From the NCBI GenBank assembly GCA_016218805.1, contig JACRCW010000033.1, forward strand, positions 1 through 51,600: DNA of 51,600 nt. The letters run 5' to 3'. This DNA comes from Deltaproteobacteria bacterium (lineage in GTDB: Bacteria > Myxococcota > JACRCW01). A model generated the notes under the pieces. The model ran no database searches. It worked only from the letters and a program-made list of their open reading frames with translations, and was not told the origin of the DNA. Position 1 is the stretch's first letter; every line of letters begins with the position of its first letter. This document shows positions 11,727-21,482 of this stretch, piece after piece. The position numbers and the translations under genes are program-made.

Positions 11727-11763
11727 ACCAACCGTATTCGATTTCTGAATCCAGGAGGCCCCC

Positions 11764-12147
11764 GTGGCTCGCATTGCTGGTGTTGACCTTCCCCGGAACA
11801 AGCGCATGGATGTCGCGCTTTCGTACATCTACGGCATTGGCCGCTCCAACGCGAAGGACATCCTCGCCAAGGCGCACGTGGAGCTGGCCAAGCGCTCAGA
11901 CGAGCTGACGGACGAGGAAGTGGTCCGCATCCGCGACGTGCTGGACGCCGGCTACAAGGTGGAAGGTGACCTGCGCCGGGACGTGTCCATGAACATCAAG
12001 CGCCTGATGGACCTGGGCTGCTACCGCGGCCTGCGCCACCGCAAGGGCCTGCCGGTCCGCGGCCAGCGCAGCCACACCAACGCGCGCACGCGCAAGGGTC
12101 CCAAGCGCACCGTGGGCCGCAAGGCGCCCGCCGCGCCGTCCAAGTGA
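11764..12147 (+). CDS. rpsM: 30S ribosomal protein S13
   Basis: S13 of 127 residues (GTG start, ribosome site AGGAGG 11754-11759). It begins [20 protein letters not shown] and has the helix-two-turn-helix [10 protein letters not shown] and the basic tail [18 protein letters not shown] that touches P-site tRNA. Canonical position between rpmJ and rpsK. Confidence 0.97.
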   Translation: MARIAGVDLPRNKRMDVALSYIYGIGRSNAKDILAKAHVELAKRSDELTDEEVVRIRDVLDAGYKVEGDLRRDVSMNIKRLMDLGCYRGLRHRKGLPVRGQRSHTNARTRKGPKRTVGRKAPAAPSK

Positions 12148-12204
12148 TTTCACTGAATTTCAACGGGTGCCACGCAGAGCGCGTGAGTTGCCCCGGGATG
12201 GACC

Positions 12205-12660
12205 ATGTCTGAAGAGAAGAAGGAAGAAGGGGCCGCCCCCGCCGCTGCTGCTCCCGCCGGCGCGCCCGCTGAGGGCGCCGAGGCCAAGGGCCGCGCCAAG
12301 AAGGTCCGCAAGAACGTGCAGTCCGGCATTGCGCACATCAGCGCCACGTTCAACAACACGCACATCACCATGACGGACGTGTCCGGCAACGTGGTGAGCT
12401 GGTCCTCCGCCGGCGCGCGCGGGTTCCGCGGCAGCCGCAAGTCCACGCCGTTTGCGGCCCAGGTGGCCGCGGAAGATGCGGCGCGCAAGGCCATGGACCA
12501 CGGCATGCGCACGGTCATTGTCAACGTGACGGGCCCCGGCGCCGGCCGCGAAAGCGCGCTGCGTGCGCTGGCCAACAGCGGGATGAAGATCTCGCTCATT
12601 CGCGACGTGACGCCCATCCCGCACAACGGGTGCCGTCCCGCCAAGCGGCGCCGCGTCTGA
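12205..12660 (+). CDS. rpsK: 30S ribosomal protein S11 with Ala/Pro-rich N-terminal extension
   Basis: S11 of 151 residues, about 22 longer than the usual 129. The core is normal ([38 protein letters not shown], and C-terminal [19 protein letters not shown]). The first ~25 residues are Ala/Pro/Glu-rich and start MSEEKKEEG, resembling the start of the extended L5 at 5631. The next 181 bases up to rpsD contain no gene but hold a perfect 7-bp hairpin (CCCCGGC-GCAT-GCCGGGG, 12672-12689). Confidence 0.96.
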   Translation: MSEEKKEEGAAPAAAAPAGAPAEGAEAKGRAKKVRKNVQSGIAHISATFNNTHITMTDVSGNVVSWSSAGARGFRGSRKSTPFAAQVAAEDAARKAMDHGMRTVIVNVTGPGAGRESALRALANSGMKISLIRDVTPIPHNGCRPAKRRRV

Positions 12661-12671
12661 TCGTCTTACCG

Positions 12672-12689
12672 CCCCGGCGCATGCCGGGG
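12672..12689 (+). other. GC hairpin in the 181-base rpsK-rpsD gap
   Basis: CCCCGGC (12672-12678) pairs perfectly with GCCGGGG (12683-12689) around a GCAT loop, shortly after the rpsK stop. No T-run follows, so it is not a classical terminator. It may be an attenuating or processing hairpin between rpsK and rpsD, or part of an S4-responsive leader. Function is unknown. Confidence 0.35.
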
Positions 12690-12841
12690 CCGGGTCCCGT
12701 GCAGAGCTCGACCTGCCGGGGCACGAAGCGCGTCACACCGTCCGCGGGACGGGGGTGACCACGGGGTCGAGCCGGTCGGGGCCATGGTGGCCTGCGACGG
12801 TCGCGCCCGGGATGCCTGGCATCACCGGGTAGGAGTGGAGA

Positions 12842-13468
12842 ATGGCTCGTTATACGGGTTCGGTGTGCCGCCTGTGCCGCCGCGAGAACGTCAAGCTGAT
12901 GTTGAAGGGTGACCGGTGCTATTCGGACAAGTGCGCCATTGAGCGCCGTCCGTATCCGCCGGGGCAGCACGGCCAGACGCGGAAGAAGTTCACGGACTAC
13001 GGCATCCAGCTGCGCGAAAAGCAGAAGGTCAAGCGCATCTACGGCATGCTGGAGCGCCAGTTCCGCCGCACCTACCATGACGCCGCGCGCCGCAAGGGCG
13101 TGACGGGTGAAAACCTGCTGCTGGCCCTGGAGCGCCGCGTGGACAACGTGGTGTACCGCCTGGGCTTTGCCTCCACGCACGCCGAGGCCCGCCAGATGGT
13201 GCGCCACGGCCACTTCCGCGTGAACGGCCGCAAGGTCTCCATCCCCAGCTATCAGCTGAAGGCCGGTGACGAGCTGGTCCTCAAGGACCGCTCCAAGAAG
13301 AACCAGCACATTGCGGACAACCTGGCCGCGGTGGACCGCCGCGGCAAGGTGGCGTGGCTGGAGCTGAACAAGGACGAATTCAAGGGCAAGCTGCTGCAGC
13401 TGCCGTCCCGCGAGGACGTCACCATGCCCATCCAGGAACAGCTCATTGTTGAGTTGTATTCCAAGTGA
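12842..13468 (+). CDS. rpsD: 30S ribosomal protein S4, zinc-binding type
   Basis: S4 of 208 residues. The N terminus carries four Cys at positions 9, 12, 26 and 31, the C+ zinc form. The S4 RNA-binding domain is at about residues 98-160 ([20 protein letters not shown]). S4 is a primary 16S rRNA binder and autoregulates the alpha operon in E. coli. The 181-base leader upstream is long for this cluster and could hold such control, but I see no proven structure. Confidence 0.97.
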   Translation: MARYTGSVCRLCRRENVKLMLKGDRCYSDKCAIERRPYPPGQHGQTRKKFTDYGIQLREKQKVKRIYGMLERQFRRTYHDAARRKGVTGENLLLALERRVDNVVYRLGFASTHAEARQMVRHGHFRVNGRKVSIPSYQLKAGDELVLKDRSKKNQHIADNLAAVDRRGKVAWLELNKDEFKGKLLQLPSREDVTMPIQEQLIVELYSK

Positions 13469-13608
13469 AATAGCCAAGGCGCCCGCGGACGCGTTGCGAA
13501 GGCGGGCGCAACTGGTGGCGGCGGGTTTCCCGGGTGGTCCGGGAGGCGCGCGCGCCGCTGGAACGTGGCCGGATCATACTCTCCGCGCCCACACCCCCGG
13601 AGTCATCC

Positions 13609-14655
<1,047 letters not shown>

Positions 14656-14712
14656 GGAAACCGGGGCCTTACCGGCCCCCATTGAGAGCGTTTACCCGCA
14701 AGGGGTGCAGTC

Positions 14713-15081
14713 ATGATTCACGGCAAAGCTGGCAAAAAGTTCTCACGCACCAAGGCCCACCGGAAGGCCCTCTTCCGCAACATGGCCACCGCGCTGCTCC
14801 GCCACGAGCGCATCCAGACCACCGAGGCCAAGGCCAAGGCGCTCCGCCCCTGGGCGGAGAAGCTCATCACGCTGGGCAAGCGTGGTGACCTGCACGCGCG
14901 CCGGTTGGCGGCGGGCCGCATGCATGACGCCGAGGTGTTGGACAAGCTGTTTGCCGAGCTGGGGCCGCGCTTCAAGAACCGCCAGGGTGGTTACACGCGG
15001 ATCCTGAAGCTGGGGCACCGGGTGGGTGACCAGGCGCCCATGGCCATCATTGAACTGGTGGACACCAGGGCCACCGGGTGA
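14713..15081 (+). CDS. rplQ: 50S ribosomal protein L17
   Basis: L17 of 122 residues beginning [20 protein letters not shown], with [20 protein letters not shown] and the C-terminal [15 protein letters not shown]. It closes the ribosomal cluster, following rpoA by 57 bases as in most bacteria. A strong hairpin starts 5 bases after its stop codon. Confidence 0.98.
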   Translation: MIHGKAGKKFSRTKAHRKALFRNMATALLRHERIQTTEAKAKALRPWAEKLITLGKRGDLHARRLAAGRMHDAEVLDKLFAELGPRFKNRQGGYTRILKLGHRVGDQAPMAIIELVDTRATG

Positions 15082-15086
15082 GTCCG

Positions 15087-15105
15087 GGCCCGGTTGGACC
15101 GGGCC
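15087..15105 (+). terminator. Hairpin after rplQ, probable end of the ribosomal cluster
   Basis: GGCCCGGT (15087-15094) and ACCGGGCC (15098-15105) form a perfect 8-bp stem with a 3-base loop, beginning just after the rplQ stop. No T-run follows, which is common in high-GC genomes. Its place at the end of a long co-directional cluster suggests a terminator or an mRNA-stabilising 3' hairpin. Confidence 0.55.
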
Positions 15106-15179
15106 GAAGCAGCAGCGCGGGGATGGGCGCGTCGTCGACGCCCGTCCCCGCGTTCGTTTTGGACCTGCCGCCGCTTCCG

Positions 15180-15229
15180 CCTCCCCCCGCAAGCGGGGGG
15201 AGGTCGACCCGGCGCTGGGCGCCGGGTCG
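15180..15229. repeat. Two adjacent perfect palindromes in the rplQ-methyltransferase gap
   Basis: The first palindrome pairs CCTCCCCCCGC (15180-15190) with GCGGGGGGAGG (15193-15203). The second pairs CGACCCGGCGC (15205-15215) with GCGCCGGGTCG (15219-15229). Both stems are 11 bp and perfect, with 2- and 3-base loops. They could form a double bidirectional terminator, or be a REP-like dispersed palindromic element; the first resembles short GC palindromes common between genes in many proteobacteria. Apart from these and the hairpin at 15087, the 253-base gap 15082-15334 shows nothing else. Confidence 0.6.
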
Positions 15230-15334
15230 GGTGGGGGGCGGGGGCAGTGGGGCGTCCGGTGGCTCCTCCCACGCGGACCGCTTCCCATCCCCGCTGAGAG
15301 CGAAGCTACCGAAGCGTGCGCGCAGGGGACCGCC

Positions 15335-16000
15335 GTGAGCCGGCCGCCGCATCAGGCTGCGCGCGACGCGCTGGTGGGGGCGGTTCTGGCCGCGGGGGAT
15401 CTGTGGACGGCGGGGCTGTGGCACCCATCCTTGTGGGCGTGGCGCATGGAGCACGCGCTGCGGCGCGGTTTTGGATCCCGCTCCGGCGCGCGCTTTGGCG
15501 CGCAGCTGGCGTCACGCCAGGTGGGGGAACCCGCCGTGGCCATGGTGCAGGGGGACACGCCCTGGAGCGTCCTGGCGCGCGTGGCGCGGGACACGGGGCT
15601 CTGCGCCGGGCAGGTGTTTGTGGACGCGGGGGCGGGGCAGGGGCTTGCGGCCGCCGTGCTGTCCGCGCTCACCGGCGCGCGCGGGTGGGCGGTGGAGCCC
15701 ATGGCGCTGCTGGGGGAGCGGGCGCGTGCGGGGTTTGCGGCGGCGCGGCTGCCGGTGACCTGGGTGCGCACCCTGGAAGAGGTCCCGGTAGCAGAATGCA
15801 CCCTGGCCTGGGGCGCCTGGACGTGCGTGGACGCGCCGTCCCGCGCCGCGCTGGAGGCCCGCCTTCTTTCCATGCGGCAGGGCGCGTGGCTGGTCACGGT
15901 CACGCACCCGGCCATCCACGCGGGGTTCGCCCGGCAGCGGGAGACGGCGCACCTGTTCCCCTGGGGCCGCGCCGAGGTCCACTGGCACTTGCGCGCTTGA
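15335..16000 (+). CDS. SAM-dependent methyltransferase-like protein
   Basis: This 221-residue protein (GTG start) has a Rossmann-type SAM-binding signature: [10 protein letters not shown] (motif I, about residue 95) followed by an acidic strand end in WAVEPM. A Pro-containing catalytic motif such as NPPY or DPPY is not obvious, so the substrate and even activity are uncertain. The closest general match is a DOT1-like or class I methyltransferase fold. It stands alone between the ribosomal cluster and an acyl-CoA dehydrogenase, 55 bases upstream of the latter. Confidence 0.7.
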   Translation: MSRPPHQAARDALVGAVLAAGDLWTAGLWHPSLWAWRMEHALRRGFGSRSGARFGAQLASRQVGEPAVAMVQGDTPWSVLARVARDTGLCAGQVFVDAGAGQGLAAAVLSALTGARGWAVEPMALLGERARAGFAAARLPVTWVRTLEEVPVAECTLAWGAWTCVDAPSRAALEARLLSMRQGAWLVTVTHPAIHAGFARQRETAHLFPWGRAEVHWHLRA

Positions 16001-16025
16001 CGTCGCCACCGGGCGGGGACACAAC
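15997..16025 (+). promoter_or_regulatory. Candidate promoter for the acyl-CoA dehydrogenase
   Basis: TTGACG (15997-16002), a 17-base spacer and CACAAC (16020-16025), followed by GCGCCCCC. The -35 is strong, the -10 weak. The arrangement resembles other candidate promoters in this window (11514, 21450, 28085, 34389) and lies just before the gene at 16056. Pattern-based call. Confidence 0.4.
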
Positions 16026-16055
16026 GCGCCCCCAACCTTCCCCTGGAGGCCTCCC

Positions 16056-17198
16056 ATGGTCGATTTTGTCCTCACCCCGGAGCAGGAACAGCTGCGCAAG
16101 ACGGCGCATGAATTCGCGGAGAAGGTGATCCGCCCGCGCTCCGCGCACCACGACGAGACCGGCGAGTTCCCCACCGAGATCATCAAGAAGGCCTGGGAGA
16201 TTGGCCTGGTCAACACGCACATTCCGCAGGAATTCGGCGGGCTGGGCCTGCCGGTCTTTGACGAGGCGCTCATTGAGGAGGAGATGGGCTGGGGCTGCAC
16301 CGGCATCTCCACCGCCATCACCGCCAACACGCTGGCGCAGGCGCCGCTCATCGTTGGCGGCGGCACTGAGCTCAAGAAGAAGTACCTGGAGCCGTTCCAG
16401 GAGCGCTCCATGATGTGCAGCTACGCCGTCACGGAGCCCACCGCCGGTTCGGACGTGGCCAGCCTAAAGAGCACCGCCAGGAAGGTGGGCAATGACTACG
16501 TGCTCAACGGCCAGAAGGCGTGGATCACCGGGGCCGGCAAGGCGGACTGGTTCTTTGTGCTGGCGTACACGGACAAGGCCGCCGGTCACAAAGGCATGTC
16601 CGCGTTCATTGTGGAGAGCAAGAGCCCGGGCATCACCATTGGCAAGAAGGAACAGAACATGGGGCAGCGCGCGTCAGACACGCGCGGCATCACGTTTGAG
16701 GACGTGAAGGTGCCCGCGGAGAACCTGGTGGGCGGCGAAGGCCAGGGATTCCGCCTGGCCATGGCGGCCTTTGACCACACCCGCCCGCTGGTGGCGGCGG
16801 GCGCGGTGGGCCTGTCCCGCGCGGCCATGGAACACGCCATTGAATACGCCAAGACGCGCAAGACCTTTGGGGTGCCCATTGCGGAGCACCAGGCCATTTC
16901 GTTCATGGTGGCGGACATGGCCACCGAGATTGAAGGCGCGCGCCTGCTGACCTGGCGCGCGGCCTGGGAGATTGACCAGGGGCGGCGCAACACCAAGTTT
17001 GCGGCGTTTGCCAAGCGCTTTGCCGCGGACACCGCCATGAAGGTGGCCACCGACGCGGTGCAGGTGTTTGGCGGCAACGGCTTCAACCGGGAATACCCCG
17101 TGGAGAAGCTGATGCGTGACGCGAAGATCTTCCAGATCTACGAAGGCACCAGCCAGATCCAGCGCCTCATCATTGCCCGTGAATTGTTCGTTCGCTGA
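16056..17198 (+). CDS. Acyl-CoA dehydrogenase (short/medium-chain type)
   Basis: This 380-residue flavoenzyme is of the SCAD/butyryl-CoA dehydrogenase kind and oxidises acyl-CoA to 2-enoyl-CoA, passing electrons to ETF. It has full N-terminal, beta and C-terminal domains: [18 protein letters not shown] (FAD/substrate contact), KAWITGAG, and the catalytic Glu in [11 protein letters not shown] (E363). Length and motifs are complete. A GGAGG ribosome site precedes the ATG. A lipoprotein gene follows after 14 bases, but no other beta-oxidation gene is adjacent, so the chain length and pathway remain open. Confidence 0.95.
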   Translation: MVDFVLTPEQEQLRKTAHEFAEKVIRPRSAHHDETGEFPTEIIKKAWEIGLVNTHIPQEFGGLGLPVFDEALIEEEMGWGCTGISTAITANTLAQAPLIVGGGTELKKKYLEPFQERSMMCSYAVTEPTAGSDVASLKSTARKVGNDYVLNGQKAWITGAGKADWFFVLAYTDKAAGHKGMSAFIVESKSPGITIGKKEQNMGQRASDTRGITFEDVKVPAENLVGGEGQGFRLAMAAFDHTRPLVAAGAVGLSRAAMEHAIEYAKTRKTFGVPIAEHQAISFMVADMATEIEGARLLTWRAAWEIDQGRRNTKFAAFAKRFAADTAMKVATDAVQVFGGNGFNREYPVEKLMRDAKIFQIYEGTSQIQRLIIARELFVR

Positions 17199-17212
17199 AG
17201 GAGGAACCCGCC

Positions 17213-17752
17213 ATGACCCGTCACCCCCTGATTCCCGTTGTCCTGTCCGTTGCGCTGGGCGCGTGCGCCGGCATCACCGTCAACACCGGCAACCCGCGCC
17301 CCAACATCAACATCGCCAAGAGCGAACAGAAGATGAAGCTGGAGCTGGGCACCGACGTGCGCGACACGTTCAAACAGCCCGGCACCAACAACATGGCGGA
17401 GTTTGAGGTGAAGGGCTGGCACGGGACCCTGAAGAACGGGTTCAAGAACGGGTTTGGGAAGTTCTTCACGCTGGTGGATGATGGACAGGAGCTGTCCCTG
17501 CAGGTGGAGACGGCGGAGCTGTCCTTTGTGCCGGCGGCGGTGGCGGCAGACGGGAACACCGCCGCGGTGCGCGCGCAGGTGCGCTTCAGCGCCAACCTGG
17601 TGGACCCCACCGGCAACGTGGTGAAGCGCATGGCGGGCACCGCGGAGTCCAAGCAGTCCACCGGTGATCGCGGTGAGACCGGCCGCATTGCGGATGGCGC
17701 CGTGGAGTCCATGTACGAGGCCATCGCCGCCGAGGCGTTCGCCACCAAGTAG
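17213..17752 (+). CDS. Predicted lipoprotein of unknown function
   Basis: This 179-residue protein starts with a signal peptide ending in a lipobox (SVALGAC, Cys at about residue 18). The mature part is beta-strand rich, with Asn-rich TGNPRPNINI near the start. I do not recognise the family. Ribosome site AAGGAGG at 17198-17204. It follows the acyl-CoA dehydrogenase by 14 bases and precedes the membrane protein at 17760 by 7 bases, so the three may be one transcript. Likely attached to an envelope membrane. Confidence 0.75.
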   Translation: MTRHPLIPVVLSVALGACAGITVNTGNPRPNINIAKSEQKMKLELGTDVRDTFKQPGTNNMAEFEVKGWHGTLKNGFKNGFGKFFTLVDDGQELSLQVETAELSFVPAAVAADGNTAAVRAQVRFSANLVDPTGNVVKRMAGTAESKQSTGDRGETGRIADGAVESMYEAIAAEAFATK

Positions 17753-17759
17753 GATGCCC

Positions 17760-18803
17760 ATGGGCTGGCTCACCGCGTTGTGGTGCGTGGCCGCCCAGGC
17801 GCCACCGGCAGCGTCCCCGGACGTGGTGCTGGTCCTTCCCATTGAGTCCCGCACCCCCGCGCTGGCTGACGAAGCGGATCTGCTGACCACCGCACTGGCG
17901 GACGCGCTGCGCAAGCAGTCCGGCTGGAAGGTGGTGACCCTGCGCGACGTGGAAGGCGCGCTCAACCTGGAGATGAAGAAGCAGCTGGCGGGCTGCGGGA
18001 CGGCCTCCTGCGCGGCGGAGATTGCCGGGGCGCTCAACACCGACCAGGTGGTGCTGGGCACGTTGGGCACCGTGGGCGAAAACAACATGCTGCTGAGCCT
18101 GTCCCGCATGAAGGCCGGCACCGCGGCCATCCTGGGGAGCGCCACGCTGCGCATCCGCTCGCATGACCCGGGCGAGGTCCTGGACGCGATGCCCGGCGCG
18201 GTGGCGGAGCTGCTGGGCCACGCGGGTGCGGTGCCGCCGCCGACGTCAACGACGCCGGCGAACGTGCTTGGCGCGGTGGTCACGCCGGCCCGTCCGGATC
18301 CCGCGCCACGGCCCCGCCGGATCCACGCCGATCACGTTGAAGTGGACCGCTTCATGACGCCGCTGCTGGGCCCGCAGCGCGAGGAACTCACCTGGCCGGG
18401 TTTCTACACGCGCGTGGGCCACCCGGAGCTGGCCGCCGCGTACTCCGCCCGCACGGCGTTCCGGTGGGGACTGCGCGTCGCCGCGGTGCTGCTCATCCTC
18501 GCGGGGATTCCCGCCATTCCCGCGGCGTCTTTGGTGGCCACCGGTCTGATGCTGGGCGTGGGCGTGTCACCGGTGTGGCTGCCCCAACAGGGCGGTCTGG
18601 CGCTGGTGGGCGGGGTGGTGGTGGCCGGCGTGCTGGCCATGGTGGGGCTGATCCTGGGCGGGGCGCTGGCCCTGGTGGGGGCCATCCTGGGCGGCGTGGG
18701 GTTGTTCCTGTGGGCCGCGCTGATGGACCCACAGCCCGCCAGCGACGAGGAAATCCGCTCTATCGCCGAGGCGCACAACCGCAAACTGGACGAATCACCC
18801 TGA
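17760..18803 (+). CDS. Envelope protein with TolB-N-like domain and C-terminal membrane helices
   Basis: A protein of about 347 residues. After a short hydrophobic N terminus, residues ~20-140 resemble periplasmic domains that open with a strand such as DVVLVLPIESRT and include a paired-Cys segment (GCGTASCAAEIAGALNTD, then VVLGTLG), a pattern I associate with myxobacterial TolB-N/DUF-type proteins. The C-terminal third (RWGLRVAAVLLILAG onward) contains about three membrane helices with a Gly-rich LILGGALALVGAILGG stretch. An ATG at 17754 is also possible, but AGGA spacing favours 17760. Function unknown. It ends 7 bases from the convergent Nudix gene. Confidence 0.65.
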   Translation: MGWLTALWCVAAQAPPAASPDVVLVLPIESRTPALADEADLLTTALADALRKQSGWKVVTLRDVEGALNLEMKKQLAGCGTASCAAEIAGALNTDQVVLGTLGTVGENNMLLSLSRMKAGTAAILGSATLRIRSHDPGEVLDAMPGAVAELLGHAGAVPPPTSTTPANVLGAVVTPARPDPAPRPRRIHADHVEVDRFMTPLLGPQREELTWPGFYTRVGHPELAAAYSARTAFRWGLRVAAVLLILAGIPAIPAASLVATGLMLGVGVSPVWLPQQGGLALVGGVVVAGVLAMVGLILGGALALVGAILGGVGLFLWAALMDPQPASDEEIRSIAEAHNRKLDESP

Positions 18804-18810
18804 AAATGGC

Positions 18811-19338
18811 TCATTCAATGGTGATGGGCCGCGGGCGCTTCTTCAGCTTGCGGCGGTCCACGCGGTCCGCGCCCAGCGCGTGCCCGTGCAGCAGGGACTC
18901 CACCAGCGCAGCGTCGGCGGGTGGGAAGGACAGGCCGCGCAACTCCTCGGAGGTGATCCAGCGCAGGTCCGCCACTTCAATCTTCTGCGGCTCGCCCAGC
19001 AGGTGGCAGGCGTAGACGCGGAAATCCAGGGTGAATCCCCGGTATTCGTGGATGATGGCAAACACCCGGTCCGTGACCCGGCAGTCCACGCCCAGTTCCT
19101 CGCCGATTTCGCGCTTGAGGGCGGCGCGGTCACCTTCCCCGGGCTCCACCTTGCCGCCGGGGAACTCCCACAGGCCGCCCATGGGGCCGCCCTCCGGGCG
19201 CTGCGTGACCAGGAAGCGCCCGTCCGGGCGCCGGCAATAGGCGGCCACCACGCGCAGCCGGCGCGGGCGGAACCGGCGGCGGTCACCGTCGCCCGGGGGC
19301 GGGGGAGGCGGGGGCGGGGGCGGCGGGAAGAACGTCAC
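18811..19338 (-). CDS. Nudix hydrolase, MutT-like (8-oxo-dGTP type)
   Basis: A 175-residue protein with a complete Nudix box, G(K)VEPGEGDRAALKREIGEELGV in pieces GKVEPGE and KREIGEELGV, preceded by GGLWEFPGGK. This is the MutT arrangement used to hydrolyse oxidised nucleotides, though the substrate is inferred. The most likely start is a GTG at 19338 that overlaps the TGA of the upstream bamB-like gene (GTGA). With that start, residues 5-15 are eleven consecutive Pro, which would demand EF-P for translation. A start further inside, near RVVAAY, cannot be excluded. It is third in a yfgM-bamB-mutT-like operon. Confidence 0.85.
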   Translation of the reverse strand: MTFFPPPPPPPPPPPGDGDRRRFRPRRLRVVAAYCRRPDGRFLVTQRPEGGPMGGLWEFPGGKVEPGEGDRAALKREIGEELGVDCRVTDRVFAIIHEYRGFTLDFRVYACHLLGEPQKIEVADLRWITSEELRGLSFPPADAALVESLLHGHALGADRVDRRKLKKRPRPITIE

Positions 19339-20636
19339 CACGGCGCGCGCTGGGCCGCCGCGGGACCGGAATACCGGTCGCTCAGCGCGTGCAGCCACCC
19401 TCCGTTGGACAGCAGGAACAGCAGGTTGCCGTAGATGGCCGGCGCACCGGTGAAACCGGGCTTGCCGCCGTAATACTGCAGCGGGCGTCCGTCCGTGGCG
19501 TTGAGCACGCACAGTGCGCCAGCGTCATTGGATACCAGCACGCGCCCGCGGTGCAGCACCGGCCGTGACGCGCCGCCCTTGTCAAAGCTGTACTTCCACC
19601 GCACCTTCCCGTCCGCGCGGGACAGCGCCACCACCTGGCGCGGCCCGGCTACGACAATGAGGTTGGCCCCCACGGTCATGCGGTTGACGCCGTCCACCTT
19701 GTCCGTGCTCCAGCGCGTGGCACCGCTGAGCGGGTCCAGCGCGTGCACGCCGCCGTGAAAGGCCGCGGCGTACAGCGTACCCGCGTCGTACGCCAGGTCC
19801 GCGTCCACGTCGAGGAAGTCATCTCCGCGGCCAATGGGCGTGTTCCACAGCGCGTGGCCGTCCTCCACCTCAAGTGCGCTCACCGTGCCGTCCGCGTGGC
19901 CGGCAAACACCACGTGCAGCGGTTCATCTCCTTCGCGCAGCACCACGCCGGCGGCGGGCGCGGACTCACCCAGCAGCGAAATCCCGACCGGGAGCGGGTG
20001 GCGCGCCTGCCACAGCCATTCGCCGGTGGCGCGGCGCAGGGCCACCACCGTGTCCTGCCCGGTGTGCGCAAACACCCGGTCACCCATCACGGTGACCGGC
20101 GCGGTGACCTCCGCGTCCAGCTGGGTGCGCCAGTTGAGGTGCCCGGTGCCCTTGCGAAGGCTGGACACGCCACCGTCGTCGGCGCCCACCAGCACGTTTT
20201 CGCCGTCCAGCACCGGGGCGGAAGAAACGCGGCCTTCCGTCCGGTACTTCCAGATGACTTCGCCGCTGCGGATGGAGACGCCGTAGAAGTGGCGGTCAGA
20301 GGTGCCCACCAGGACCAGCCCGGTGGAGGGGTCAATGACGGGGCTGGCCAGTTCGCGGCGGTTCCACGCGGCGCCCTGGGTGATCACCTCCAGCACGTTG
20401 GCGTTGCCGCTCTCCTGCTTGACCAGGCGCGTGACGTACATGGGCCCGTAGACCAGGCGCGCGTCCGGCGCCGCGCCGCGCGGGGTGGGGCGCACGGGGT
20501 CCCGCCAGTCCAGCGGGGACCGGTCCAGGGACGGTTCGCCCAGCCACGCCGGGAGTTCCACGCCAAACGGCTTGGCCCCCAGGGCAAACACCATCAGGAC
20601 CGCCGTTCCGGCAGGGCGCAGCGCGCGGCGGGTCAT
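19335..20636 (-). CDS. PQQ-like beta-propeller protein, BamB-like
   Basis: A 433-residue protein with repeated propeller blades: GEVIWKYRTEGRVSSAPV, GHLNWRTQLDAEVTAPV, GATRWSTDKVDGVN and GKVRWKYSF, the WxW/AxxVL pattern of BamB and PQQ-dependent enzymes. BamB is a scaffold of the outer-membrane assembly machine. Here the hydrophobic N terminus (VLMVFALGAKPFG) has no Cys, so unlike E. coli BamB it cannot be lipidated and may be periplasmic or anchored by its signal. It starts 1 base after the stop of the TPR gene upstream, which resembles YfgM, so the yfgM-bamB pair supports the call; der does not follow. Confidence 0.8.
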   Translation of the reverse strand: MTRRALRPAGTAVLMVFALGAKPFGVELPAWLGEPSLDRSPLDWRDPVRPTPRGAAPDARLVYGPMYVTRLVKQESGNANVLEVITQGAAWNRRELASPVIDPSTGLVLVGTSDRHFYGVSIRSGEVIWKYRTEGRVSSAPVLDGENVLVGADDGGVSSLRKGTGHLNWRTQLDAEVTAPVTVMGDRVFAHTGQDTVVALRRATGEWLWQARHPLPVGISLLGESAPAAGVVLREGDEPLHVVFAGHADGTVSALEVEDGHALWNTPIGRGDDFLDVDADLAYDAGTLYAAAFHGGVHALDPLSGATRWSTDKVDGVNRMTVGANLIVVAGPRQVVALSRADGKVRWKYSFDKGGASRPVLHRGRVLVSNDAGALCVLNATDGRPLQYYGGKPGFTGAPAIYGNLLFLLSNGGWLHALSDRYSGPAAAQRAPW

Positions 20637-20637
20637 G

Positions 20638-21411
20638 TCAGTTGGCCGCCAGCAGCTCTTCAGCGCGCGCCTTGAGGGGCGAGGTTTCAAAGTCCTTTTC
20701 CTTGCTGAGCTTGCCCAGCAGGTCCTTGCCCTTGGTCTTGTCCGCAGCGTCGGCGCTGCCCACCAGGATCCGGCCCGCGTTGAAGTAGCCGATGTCGCGG
20801 CCCTGCTTGCCGGGGAGGGTGACCATCTCCTCAAACGTCTTGGCGGCGTCCTTGGTGTCGCCCTTGGCTTCCTGGGCGGAGGCCAGGCCCTGCAGGCCCA
20901 CCCAGCGCATGGCGTCGGAGGCGGAGGTGTCGCGGATGAACTTCTGGTAAGCGGTGATGGCGTCGGCGTATTCGCCCAGGTGGGCGTGGGTGTCAGCCAG
21001 GTAGAGCAGGGCCAGGCGGCCCGCGCCGTTGCCGGCGTGCTTGTCGGCCACGGGTTTGAGCGCGTCCCGTGCGGCGGTCCACTTCTCCTTGGCGGTGGCG
21101 AAGGGTTTTTCGTCTTCGGCGGTGGCGTCAGGTGCGGAGACGGCGGAGACGGGGCGGTGGTAGGGCTTGAGGGCGCGGTAGAGGTCCAGGGAGGCTTCCG
21201 AGTTGCGGCTGCCTTGGTACCAGGAGAGCGCGCCCACGAGTGCGGCGCCGCCGAACAGGACGGCGATCCCGGTGAGGACGGTCTGGCTGTTGTCCTGGAG
21301 CCACTGGAAGGCGCGGCCGGTGGTGGAGATGAACTCGTCAGGCTTGAGGAGTTCTTTCTTCTCCTGTTTCTCTGCGTCTTTGTCCTGTTGGGTCTTGAGT
21401 TTCTGGACCAC
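20638..21411 (-). CDS. TPR-type membrane protein, YfgM-like ancillary translocon subunit
   Basis: A 257-residue protein: charged cytoplasmic head (residues 1-40, Lys/Gln-rich), one membrane helix (44-65, VLTGIAVLFGGAALVGALSW), then helical TPR-like repeats (LALLYLADTHAHLGEYADAITAYQKFI). This is the layout of YfgM, which links SecYEG with periplasmic chaperones in E. coli. The GTG at 21411 is chosen because a good promoter lies just upstream (21450-21479) and GAGG precedes it; an earlier ATG at 21525 lies upstream of that promoter. It is the first gene of the yfgM-bamB-mutT-like operon. Confidence 0.8.
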   Translation of the reverse strand: MVQKLKTQQDKDAEKQEKKELLKPDEFISTTGRAFQWLQDNSQTVLTGIAVLFGGAALVGALSWYQGSRNSEASLDLYRALKPYHRPVSAVSAPDATAEDEKPFATAKEKWTAARDALKPVADKHAGNGAGRLALLYLADTHAHLGEYADAITAYQKFIRDTSASDAMRWVGLQGLASAQEAKGDTKDAAKTFEEMVTLPGKQGRDIGYFNAGRILVGSADAADKTKGKDLLGKLSKEKDFETSPLKARAEELLAAN

Positions 21412-21449
21412 GGCGGCGGCCTCGTCTGGTGGGTGGCGAAAGGGCTGGC

Positions 21450-21479
21450 AGGCTAGGAAGGCGCGGACGACGGTGTCAA
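21450..21479 (-). promoter_or_regulatory. Promoter of the yfgM-bamB-mutT-like operon
   Basis: On the - strand TTGACA (21479-21474, perfect -35) is followed after 18 bases by TAGCCT (21455-21450), or after 17 bases by CTAGCC. It lies 39 bases before the GTG of the TPR gene. It is the best -35 match in the window and helps to fix that gene's start. Transcription start is not proven. Confidence 0.65.
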
Positions 21480-21482
21480 GTA

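Noticed and set aside
13575..13590. Promoter for rpoA (CATACT followed by CTCCGCGCCC)
   Set aside because: No -35-like hexamer lies 16-18 bases upstream; left as an unproven -10-like word.
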